Source of the DNA: Hypsibius dujardini
Taxonomy: Eukaryota > Tardigrada > Eutardigrada > Parachela > Hypsibiidae
DNA length: 29,527 bases
Direction: 5' to 3'
Assembly (NCBI GenBank): GCA_001579985.1
Contig: LRSR01001004.1
Location: forward strand, 1-29,527
The notes under the pieces were generated by a model. It had not been told where the DNA came from. It saw nothing but the letters and a program-made list of their open reading frames with translations, and did no database searches. Positions 19,701-28,743 of this stretch are shown piece after piece. Made by a program: the position numbers and the translations under genes. Each line of letters starts with the position of its first letter. The stretch's first letter is position 1.

Positions 19701-22700
19701 GTCGGACGGACATACGGACGGACGTACAACGGACTTACATCGGTCGGACGGACATACTGACGGACATACGGACGGACGGACGGACGGACGGACAACGGAC
19801 TTACATCGGTCGGACGGACATACGGACGGACATACGGACGGACGGACATCGGACGGACGGGTAACGGACACACAACGGACGGTCGGACAGACAGACACTG
19901 GACGGACGAAAGGACTGCATGGGAGGGGTTAAATAGCCGGGGTTCTATTGGGACCCTATCGATGTATTCAGCGAGGTGTAATATAGCCGAGGTTCTGTTG
20001 GGCTCCAGGGGGGGGGGGTAAAATAACCACTCCGATATTTATATTATGAACGTGCAGAGAAAGACCCTCCAAATTTTAGAACATGTTTCTGGACCGGCCG
20101 ATCGGTATTCTCTCCCTGATCGACGAGGAGTGCCACTTCCCACAAGGCTCCGACTCGTCTCTCGTCACGAAATTCACCCGTAATTTCGGTAACTGTCGCT
20201 CGCGCTTCCGCTCCTCCTTCTACCCGGTGCCGGAACGGGAGCTGCCCGAACCGAGCTTCACTATCTCCCACTACGCGGGCGAGATCACATACAGTGTCCG
20301 CGGGTTCCTCGAGAAGAATCGCGACAGCCTGCCTGATCGGGTGGTGGTGGTGCTGCAGTCCAGCACGCATTCGGTGGTCAGTTCCCTCTTCAACGCCAGT
20401 CTGGCGCGAACGGGCTCGCTCATTTTCAACCGGCCCTCGTCAGCAGCGGAGTCGAACGCCAAGACTCCTGCCGCCGGGGCCTGGGTGCCCGGGGAGAGTG
20501 CGCCCCCGGTTGCAGCATTCGGTCGGAGCACCCGGAAAAGACTCACACTGGGCTTTCAATTCAGGGTATGACGAAAGGGCAATTATTCCATCACCGAATT
20601 CAGAATGACTTCGAATTATTTTTTTTATTGAAATCTGTTTTAAGGATGAGTGCAAACATTTATTTCTCCGGTCATTTTTAGAATTAAAAATTGTGCATTT
20701 TAGGAATTACAGATGATCTTTTTGGTAATGTCGCATACCAAATTCAATTTAGAGTCAACTGGCATCAGCCGAAAAAATTGAATTTCAGTGGGCGGAGCTA
20801 TAGGCCAAAATGGGAAACCTTCACTGGAATTTTCGGTTCTTTTTGAAAAATATTCAGGGCTCCTCCCCCTGATTTCCAAAATGTATTTGACTGATGTCGA
20901 TCGACGCGAAATTGAATTTGGATAGGAAGAGTCCCAACAAAATTATTTTGAATATAATTCTGTTCTAAAACTCACAATTTTTACATTGAAAATCAAGGAA
21001 CATTGAATCGTCCAGCGATTTCCAACCTTGTAATTTTTTTTGGCAACGTAATCACATGAGATTTGGTATTGTAGAATGCCGCACAGTTGAGGGGAGCGGA
21101 ATTCGGTTAAACAGAACACTCGTAAAAAGCAACCCAAGCTTTATTGCTTCAACCATAGGACCACAAGACTCCAACCTGTTGATTGTTGACTAGGCCTGCT
21201 TCCTGCTTCCTTCCTGCCTCACGCAACTTTTTTTTTATGATAAGACATTCACATATGCCAGGCGTTGCCTGTCTGTAAAAGTTGTCTGAAATTGAACTTG
21301 AACCCTCTACTAAAAATGTAGACTGATGTAATTAAATACTGTAGAATCTCGACCATTTGGTGCCAGTTTTTAGACACCCCCCCCCCAGTGTATTATGCCT
21401 GCACGCACTGTGCTACCCTGCAGTCATAATATACGGGGGTCATTAAAAACTGGCACCAAGTGGTCGAAACTTTAAATTAGTTTGAAATCGTAGACATCCC
21501 TGGCGGCACTCTTAGAGAAGATGAACCACTGCGAAACGCACTACGTCCGCTGCATCAAATCCAATCCCGACCAAAAAGCCGGCAAATTCGATAGCGAGTA
21601 CGTCTTACATCAGGTTTGTGTGGGGCGCACGGTTGTCTCTCAGTAATTTGTCCATGTCAATGTTTTATGGTGCAATATAAAAGCACGGCATGATATCACC
21701 AACCATTTTTCTACCCAATTTGGTTGTATTCAGTAAGCGACAGAATTTAATACAATGAAGGGCCCGGCAATGGGCAAAAGGGGCGGGGCGAGGGGTCATA
21801 CTTGAACAATCAACCAATCAATCATCAGAGCTCCAAAACCATCGGAGCGTAGTTGATTGGTTGATTGTTGAAGTTGATTGGTTGATTGTTCAAGTTGATT
21901 GGTTGATTGCTCAATAATTACCCCTGCCCTGCCCCGCCCCGCCCCTTTTGCCCATTTCCGGGGCCCTCCGTTAGATTAAATTCTGTCGCTTACTGTAGTT
22001 ACGAAATTCTGGTGTAATGGAAACGGTGTGGATCCGCCGACACGGTTTCCCGTACCGACCGACGTTTGAGGAATTTTCTCGGCGATTCCGCGGCCTCTTC
22101 AACGTCGCCCCGGATGGTGGCGTGTCCGCGTTGATTGACAGCGTCCTCGCGCCGTACGGAAGTCACAACTGGTATCTCGGTCGGAGGAAAGTCTTCATCA
22201 AGTATGCCGTCGCGGATGACCTTGCCGGGAGGATTCGCTTACGCGACGTCGCCGCAAGACGCTTGCAAAAATGTCGGTCACTTGACTCATTTCCATTTTT
22301 TTCCTCATATTTTTTCTCATTATATTTTTGGATTTTTTTCGGATCGATTATTAATCTTATTCGATTACTTGTAATGAAATTATTATTATCATTAAAATAA
22401 TTTTCCTTATTTTTGAATTTCTTTTGTCGAGCCTATTATCAACGTATTGATTCAATTTTTCCGGGTCGAATATTAACATTATTTCCGCTTTCTTAATTTT
22501 TTCGGGTACGCGTATTTTTATTTTTTATTTTTTCGGGTATGAGTATTTTTATTTTTTAATTTTTCGGATGCCTTAATTTGTGTGTCCGGTAATTTGCTGT
22601 AATCTTCCGTATCGATTACAAGTGTTATTATTTTATTATTATATCTCTGATAACGTAGTTTACATCTTTTCGCGTCTGATCATCAGTGAAACGTCTAATT

Positions 22701-23472
22701 GATTCTATGATTTTTTGTAATTTAGATAAATTTTTCCCGTTTGAGATTTAAATTTTTCCAGATAAAGTATTTTCATTTCCTGTACATATTTTATTTTTTT
22801 TTCCCCTGGTGGAGTTGATAGTGATTTCATTGGTTGCGTATTTCTTTAATGCAGGGTATCGTTGCTGCCTACTGCGCAGGCGGAACGCGGAGGCGAAGAG
22901 TCGCGCGAAGAAGAAACAACCTGGAATTTCTGGATCTTCGCAACTGACAACGGAAAGGAGAAAAATGGATGATGATTTCGAGTCGGATAATTACCAGCAG
23001 AATTCTTCTCCGTCATCGCACACGGACAGTTGCTGTGACGACCCGGATTCCTACGAGGTGTGCCAATGGTTCAAGGACTGCGTGTATGATCAGCTGAATC
23101 CCAGCCGGTTGGTGGGGAGGGTCGCCGAGCCGAAATGGTTTTTTGAGAACCTATCCAGACAGTATGTAAAATTTTGGTCGTTTCCTTCTTGCGGTCGCCG
23201 TTATTGGGAAGGATTTCATTGCAGCTGCCTCTATAATTTGCAGAGACTCGGAAGTGCTGTTAAGAAATCAAAGCGTAGGATGCTTCCTTGTCAGAATCAG
23301 TCAAAGTGATGCAAGCGTGCTTGTGCTATCCTTTCGGTAAGTTAAAAAATCTTAGCATGCGAACAGACACATCAACAGACAGAAAAGCAGCGAAAGAGAC
23401 AGACAGGCAGACGAACAGGCGGACAGATAGACAAACAGACAGACAGACAGACAGGCAGACGAACAGGCGGAC

Positions 23473-23511
<39 letters not shown>

Positions 23512-24249
23512 CTTCGTGAGAACTTCATGCGTATTTACGGCTCGATTTTCTGCATCCATAACAGTACTGTACTCGAACTGGTCATCTCATTTGCGGAGCT
23601 AATTATGTTTGCCTTGGGGGCCTGGTGGAACATGCCCATTCATTGCGTCTTTGAAATTGTTACAGCGCCCCGGAACGCTGCCGGCATTATCTTATCGATC
23701 GGGTGGGACGCGATAAGCTGGGAGTCCGAGGAGAACGAGATTTGCACGATGACCTGGCCGGTCTCCTCGACTACTATCGCCGTCATCCCCTATCCAACTA
23801 CACCGGATATCTGTCTCATTTCTACGGCCATCAACCACCGAACAGGGTAAGACTCACAGCAGCCCGGAAAGTATCGCTAATTAATTGGTCGTTCCACCAA
23901 GAATGCGATGAGGATTGGACTGAAAGCATGTGAGAGAAAATCGAGTTAGCGGAAAATCTATCCGGAATATTCCTAATATCGACTTGGTATTTGCGAAATT
24001 TATTACGCGAATGATTCAAATTGCAATGATTTGAGTCAACAACAGGACGCTCCTAATATTTACCCGGCAAATCGCCGCAAACGATGTTCCTACTAGCTAC
24101 AGCTGTGTGTGCCTGAGTTGCGATGTTTTCCTCTGCTTTTCCGGCAGATGAAAAATCATTCAAGCGAGTACGACCAACTGCCGCCAAACATCGTCCGTAA
24201 AACAAGGCATGGAATGTCCGCACCCAAGGGACAGCACCACGTTTGCTAA
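13755..24249 (+). CDS. Unconventional myosin with IQ motif and C-terminal SH2 domain
   Basis: Fifteen exons: 13755-13901, 13985-14059, 14553-14868, 15692-15848, 17079-17304, 17833-17941, 18132-18346, 18442-18528, 20080-20565, 21494-21613, 21999-22272, 22855-23161, 23244-23336, 23666-23846, 24148-24249. They sum to 2895 nt: 964 aa plus TAA, with every phase matching. The motor (about 20-715) has P-loop GESGSGKT (111-118), switch I NDNSSRFGK (160-168), switch II DIFGFE (385-390), and the actin-binding/converter blocks HYVRCIKSNP and GVMETVWIRRHGF. So it should be a working ATPase. One IQ motif (LQKWYRCCLLRRR) is formed across the exon 11/12 junction. A low-complexity acidic linker leads to an SH2 domain (832 to about 925): KWFFENLSRQ, CFLVRISQS with Arg857, CRHYLID, LLDYYRRHPL. 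A short tail contains EYDQLPPN. Motor features (short N-terminus, DDLAAVSFLDE, FTFIGEILLSVNPFE) recall classes III/XVI. No kinase or ankyrin exons were seen upstream. Confidence 0.9.
14888..14953. mobile_element. CAGTAAGCG MITE, right-end fragment in myosin intron 3
   Basis: Only one terminus is present: CCCCGCCCCTTTTGCCCATT, CCGTTAGATTAAATTC and CGCTTACTG followed by TA. It begins 20 bases after the exon 3 donor. Confidence 0.8.
14978..15293. mobile_element. MITE with TACACACATG ends in myosin intron 3
   Basis: The left end TACACACATGACCACAATTT and the right end, read inversely, TACACACATGGCCACAATTT are near-identical, followed on each side by diverged GGTG(G/C)CAGA and GGGTGGTC(T/C)GAG blocks. 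TA at both edges. Non-coding, 316 bases. Confidence 0.85.
15384..15532. mobile_element. MITE with TACTGTATTTCCGCG ends in myosin intron 3
   Basis: A 149-base element with almost perfect inverted ends of about 29 bases (TACTGTATTTCCGCGATAGA then TAGCGACAG). The edges are TA. The loop is GC-rich and non-coding. Confidence 0.9.
15900..16175. repeat. TTCTGTGTG microsatellite in myosin intron 4
   Basis: Nine-base units TTCTGTGTG/TCCTGTGTG/TTCTGTATG in a long run. Cysteine/valine and threonine/histidine frames across it are artefacts. Confidence 0.95.
16385..16580. mobile_element. Foldback element, degraded copy 4
   Basis: Contains TTGAAGTTGGGAAAA, CAAATTCAATTTGGAATTGG, TTTGCATCAGCC and CAGTGGGCGGAGCC, in the order seen in copies 1 to 3. 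The right half is not clear. Confidence 0.6.
16888..17070. repeat. CCGGTGTGTGA microsatellite ending at the exon 5 acceptor
   Basis: About fifteen units of ACCGGTGTGTGA or ACCGGTGTGTA. The array ends eight bases before the exon 5 boundary, so it occupies the polypyrimidine-tract position; only TAATTTCAG separates it from exon 5. Confidence 0.93.
17337..17488. mobile_element. CAGTAAGCG MITE, copy in myosin intron 5
   Basis: The left end TA-CAGCAAGCGACAGAATTT and the right end AGATTAAATTCTGTCGCTTA-CTG-TA are inverted. The interior has AACAATCAACCAATCAACCAGCG twice, a direct repeat also seen in the 21731 copy. Confidence 0.88.
17611..17699. repeat. Small perfect hairpin in myosin intron 5
   Basis: CGTTAGCGATTTTTTTCGA at the left and TCGAAAAAAATCGCTAACG at the right form a 19-20 base stem with a loop of about 45 bases. 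Could be another tiny MITE. Confidence 0.8.
17945..18056. mobile_element. CAGTAAGCG MITE, palindromic copy at the exon 6 donor
   Basis: A nearly perfect palindrome whose ends read CAGTAAGCGACAG and CGCTTACTA, with TA at both edges (17943-17944, 18057-18058). The arms run through GGGTCCCGGAAATGGGCAAA to the centre, where one undetermined base sits at 18000. The exon 6 donor GT (17942-17943) uses the first base of the left TA. Confidence 0.9.
18655..18905. repeat. AT-rich repeat in myosin intron 8
   Basis: Irregular units of TATATTATTAAATTATATAA type. The 103-codon frame through it is composition only. Confidence 0.9.
19555..19905. repeat. CGGACGGACATA minisatellite in myosin intron 8
   Basis: Based on (GGAC)n with a higher-order unit: ACTTACATCGGTCGGACGGA then CATACGGACGGACAACGG, repeated about four times. 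Open frames on both strands come from the absence of stop codons in the repeat. Confidence 0.93.
20640..20940. mobile_element. Foldback element, copy 3, in myosin intron 9
   Basis: Left arm AAATTCAATTTAGAGTCAAC, TGGCATCAGCCG and CAGTGGGCGGAGCTAT; right arm CAGGGCTCCTCCCCCTGATT and GAAATTGAATTTGGA. Same order and core as copies 1 and 2, shorter. Confidence 0.72.
21337..21472. mobile_element. MITE with TCGACCA(T/C)TTGGTGCC ends in myosin intron 9
   Basis: Left TCGACCATTTGGTGCCAGTT then TTTA; right, inversely, TCGACCACTTGGTGCCAGTT then TTTA. The interior has a run of cytosines (near 21380) and GC-rich loop. It ends about 20 bases before exon 10. Confidence 0.82.
21731..21995. mobile_element. 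CAGTAAGCG MITE, full copy supplying the exon 11 acceptor
   Basis: Inverted ends of about 60 bases: CAGTAAGCGACAGAATTTAA at the left, TTAAATTCTGTCGCTTACTG at the right, both continuing into GC-rich GGGCAAAAGGGGCGGGGC. The centre has three tandem TTGATTGGTTGATTGTT units. The TA following the right end plus G forms the TAG before exon 11 (21999). The left edge is TT rather than TA. Confidence 0.9.
23136..23846 (+). other. SH2 domain segment of the myosin
   Basis: Three exons build the domain: the end of exon 12 from the tryptophan at 23136, exon 13 (23244-23336) and exon 14 (23666-23846), joined at phases 2 and 2. Exon 13 alone carries the phosphotyrosine pocket strand CFLVRISQS. Exon 14 carries RCRHYLIDRV and the closing helix LAGLLDYYRRHPL. 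The CRHY block and helix look most like the HSH2D/SH2D2A/SH2D4 kind of SH2 domain rather than a kinase SH2. Intron 13 inside the domain is largely a GACA microsatellite. Confidence 0.85.
23370..23513. repeat. GACA microsatellite in myosin intron 13
   Basis: (GACA)n with interspersed GGCAGACGAACAGGCGGACA units, inside the intron that splits the SH2 domain. Confidence 0.94.
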
Positions 24250-25250
24250 TGGTCGCATCCCGCGCGCTTCCTCTCTGACCGTGCCGGGGAATTTTGACGA
24301 GCCGCGTTCGCTCGTGCATAACAAGGCATGCTGTATCCAAATCAACCGGAAATCTCAAGATGCCGGAAAGAAGAAATCTCACGGAGTATTTTCACAGGCG
24401 GAGATTGATTGTGTTAATCTGCCTCGTACGTCCATGTTTCGCGTACTGTATCTCGCTATTCGCCTCTGAAGAGAAAGTCTTGCTAGCAGATGAAAGATGA
24501 ATGGAAACAAACAATATAGTAATTGTAGAACAGAAACCGGACGTGATAGACATAGACATAGACATGAGTTAGGGACAGGCATAAAAACCATCAAGACACA
24601 CAGACACAGACACAGACACAGACACAGGCACAGACACAGACACAAACACAAACACAGACACTGATACTGACACAGACACAGACAGACACAGGCACAGACA
24701 CAGACACAGACACAGACACAGACACTGATACTGACACAGACAGACACAGACACAGACACAGACACAGACACTGATACTGACACAGACAGACACAGGCACA
24801 GACACAGATTTAGACACAGACACAGACAGACGTAAACAGGCAAAACGGTTGAGTGTATACGGATGGTCCAGTCGAGGAAGCGTCACCACCATGGATCAAC
24901 GCTAATCCTCCATCTAATAAATTATTGTAAATCGATGGCCGCAATTCGTTTGTACAAGTATGTTCGCAGCTCTTCGGTTTCCCCCTTAAGCGGAAGTGAC
25001 GTGCGAAGAGGCTTGTTAACAAGCTCATTTGCCGACTTGACATTGGTATGTCGGGTATGTGCTCCAATCCGTCAAATCGAACCGGCAGTTTCGCCTTCTG
25101 CGTCGTATGAAGCGCAAATCGGAATGCGTAAAAAAATGTAATGCGACACATCAGACGTCATTTGCTGCACCGAGTTATGTTGTTTATACCACTTCTCGTT
25201 CAAATTAAATCGGCAGAAAGAGGGAAGAACAACGCTGACTGAGTGCGCTA
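24250..25250. other. Tail-to-tail spacer between myosin and SHB-like gene
   Basis: One kilobase between the two stop codons, so it holds both 3' UTRs. A (GACACA)n microsatellite lies at 24545-24835. An AATAAA at 24916-24921 on the plus strand is the only obvious poly(A) signal word, but it is far from the myosin stop. Confidence 0.6.
24545..24835. repeat. GACACA microsatellite between the genes
   Basis: Hexamer GACACA with a higher-order pattern, CACTGATACTGACACAGACA recurring three times at about 60-base intervals. Confidence 0.94.
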
Positions 25251-28200
25251 CTAGAGCAGCTGTTGATGAACGGGATGCAGCAGGATGGTACACTCTGCGC
25301 CTCGAATCGGGAGCTGCTCAAGACTGTAGTACTCTATCAAATGGGGAACTGTGAAAAAGACGCGGTTGAAGTCGGCTAACCGGTACAGATCGTCCGACTG
25401 CCTGTGGATCCGCAAATGCATAAATCCACAGGAACTCCTACAGCAAAATAGGCGAATTGAAGCCAGTCAAAACGCAAAAAAGCTCAAAGACTCAGGATTC
25501 CGAAAAAAATTGTAATGATTTTTATTAAAAGTGTTAATAAAATTTGAGCAGACATTAGAGAGGCACACAAAATTTAGTTATAACTACAATGTTGAAAGCA
25601 CATTGGGTATTTTTAAAGGGAGCCACTATCAATACATGTACACCGCCTTTTCGCTGTTGTCATCCCATTTTCATCCCTGTTTACAATATTTACCCTTTTT
25701 TTCTCAAATAAAATAAATTTAAATATCAAGCCTTAAACATCAGGGATTTCTGAATTTTTGAACTTCTTCTCTGTTAAAATATATTTGTTTTTCTAAACGT
25801 TCAAAGGTAATTGAAGCAAAAATATAATCGATAATCGATTTTTAAAACCGAGAAATGTAAATGATGCAAAAATTATATTCAGAATTTAAAACAGCAGAGA
25901 ATATTTTGTTAATTCTCATTTCTTTTTCTCGCTTCATTTTTATTTTTCGCGTCTCACACAATTTACAAATATTTTTGTGTACAAGTACTTAAGTAGTATT
26001 AACTATTACTTAATGTTAAATTAATACAAGTCGAAAAGGGGGGGGGGTCAATATTAAAACGGTAAAACGGGAAAAAATAAAAAGTAAAAATTAACATAAA
26101 AAAATTTGTCGCATAAATATTATTTTTTATATTTACTTATTTATTTCAGATTTCATTTTTACATTCTTTTTTTTTTTTATTTATTTACACCCATTTCTTA
26201 ACGAAGAATATTCAAGCTCAAGTTGAAGTTGCTCGTTTGGTGAACCATTTTACCAGTTTGAGCACTGAAGGAAAGAAAAAAAACAAAGCGGATTTCACTC
26301 ACTTTATGGCGAGGGAGTAATCTCTCCGGCAGGCAAGTTCACACGCTCTGACAATATAGCATCCCTCTGAGCAAATTCGTAGTATCTCCTCCGCTTCCTG
26401 CCGCGATATCGCACCAAAATACCATCTAGAAACAGATACAACCGAAAATCCCTTAAAAAACATCTTCCGCGGAACTGAAAAGGGAGAGAGATATTATATA
26501 AAAAGCTCCCGTTAAAGATTAAACATTTTAATTTTAATTTTAATTTTAGTTTTAATTTTAATTTTAATTTTAATTCTTTTAATTTTTTAGCTTTTTCAAA
26601 GATAATAAAAAAGTATGAATATTGACAACTGCAACTGTTTTGAGAAAAAAGTCGCTAATAACTAGTTTTTGTAAAGCGTCTTTTTACTTGAGAAGACTCC
26701 TTTACAATTGGACTGATGAAGATTTTGAAATCCAATGACCTTTAATTTTTACTAAACTCGAAAATAAACTCTAATTCCAACCGTGACGATTTCAGCCAGA
26801 AATTGTTCTGACTTGGAACGACTTTCAGATTTCCTAAAATATCTGTTTTTTAATTTTTTTTAAAAGAATTATAATTATGGTGATTTTGAAAATTAATTTT
26901 ATCGGTCAGGATATGAAAAGAATTTCGGCAGAATTTCAAAGTTGGGAAACACTGGAAGATTCCATTTCCCTGATTTGGACCGATTTAATTTTTGCAGAAT
27001 AATTTAATTTATCGACTTTTAATACTTTCCCTTTCAAAATTCAATTCGAAATTGTTTGGCACTAGCAGAATCCTTTTCGGATCTCAGGGGGCGGAGCTGT
27101 GCCTCATTTCTGGAATATCACTCGTAAGTTTCCAGTCGGGCTCGACAATGTCATATAGCTCCGCCCCCTGACGACCTAAAACGATTCTGCTGATGCCAAT
27201 CGATTTCAAATTAAATTTTGAAAAGGGCAGTAAAAAAAATTCTTTCAATTTAATCATTCCGCAAAATCGAAGTTTTTACAGTCAATATCAGGGAAAATGG
27301 AATCCTCCAGTGTTTTCCCAATTTTGAAATTCTGCCGAAAAAAAGCTTTCATATTCTGACCGATGAAATTAAATTTGAAAATGATCATAATTACAGTTCT
27401 ATTAAAAAATATATAAAGCGGAGACATTCCCCTCGAAAAATTGTCCCAAGTCAAGAGTATTCAAAGTTCGGTAATGTGTACCGATTTATCCCTAATTTAC
27501 TCAGACAACAGACACAACAGACACAACAGAAACCACAGACACCACAGACACCACATATACCCCAGACACCACAGACACCACAAACACAACAGACACCACA
27601 AACACAACAGACACAACAGACACCACAGACACCACAGACACAACAAACAACAGACAACAGACACCATAGACACCACAGACACAACAGACACAACAGACAC
27701 CAAAGACACCACAGACACAACAGACGCCACAGACACAACAGACAACAGACACGACAGACACCACAGACGACAGACACACGTACGTTTGCTGGTCAAGCGG
27801 CAGTTCTGCATCAATCGGCTCTCCCCGCGTGCAGACCCTCGCCTTCATTCCAATCCCCGCGTGCCCAGCCTTGCAGCTCAATCCGAACTCCAACCGAAGC
27901 AAGTCCGGCTTCCTTTTCCCGGTCGGGGATGATGATGATGAATGATTCGCATGGGCGTTGCCACCGCTGGTCAGCCGAAGCGCCCCCGCCACGTCATATT
28001 CACTGTAGCCCTGCATCAGGGACCGTTCAATCTCATCGAAATCGTCCTCCTCCGCTTCGTCGTTGGAGTCGTCGCCGTCATCCTCGTCGGAAGTATCATT
28101 TCCATTGTTGCTGGTGATGAATCCGTGCTTCATCCCCCGTTTTTTCTCATCACTACTCCGCTGTACGAGATCGAACTTAACATGCTTCTTTTTCGTATGC

Positions 28201-28695
28201 TGCTGCTGTTGCTGGCCAGTGCCATTGTTGTGGCAGGACGATGAGGGATCGACCCCCCGGCGACGGAGGTTGCCTTTGAGGCTGTCCGGGGTGGAGACCC
28301 CGCTTCCGGTGGTGCTGTGGCAGCCGGTTCCGGTGGACGAGGGCGGGGAGTAGGCGGTATTGGGGATGATAACCTTTTGAGTGTGCTGGTGGTGGTGGTG
28401 TTGCGGGTGAAGGAGTTGGTGATGGGATAAATGGTGTTCTGGAGGTGTTAGTGGTGGAGCTTGACGGGGACTGTTGCCGCCGTTTTGCTGCCGGAAGTGA
28501 TGATGGTGAGGTTCCTGTTGCTGTTGCTGGTGGTAATGATGATGTTGGGGTTTCGGTCGGGCAATGAAAGCGGCTTCGTAGAAGAGCTTCGGATTCCGCA
28601 TAATGATCTGAGAACGAGCACAGCACGTGAATAGAATTCGCTTCCGGTCTGCATAAGTATTTTACCGTACCGTACTGTCTGTCTGTCTGTCTGGC

Positions 28696-28743
<48 letters not shown>

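Noticed and set aside
19499-19932. Frames with repeated VRP or GRTTDLHRSD units
   Set aside because: Translations of the CGGACGGACATA minisatellite inside myosin intron 8, flanked by good exons on either side.
24053-24382. Minus-strand frames of 109 and 61 codons near the myosin end
   Set aside because: Opposite-strand shadow of the last myosin exon and its 3' UTR; no domain.
24810-25293. Minus-strand frames 113 and 73 codons long, a possible continuation of the SHB-like protein
   Set aside because: The SH2 domain is already complete and stops at 25251; these frames are in the 3' UTR or another frame.
27451-27932. Frames rich in RHH, TDTTDT or VCGVC residues
   Set aside because: Translations of the CACAGACAC microsatellite in an intron; the long minus-strand frame there is real SHB-like exon 2 only as far as 27784.
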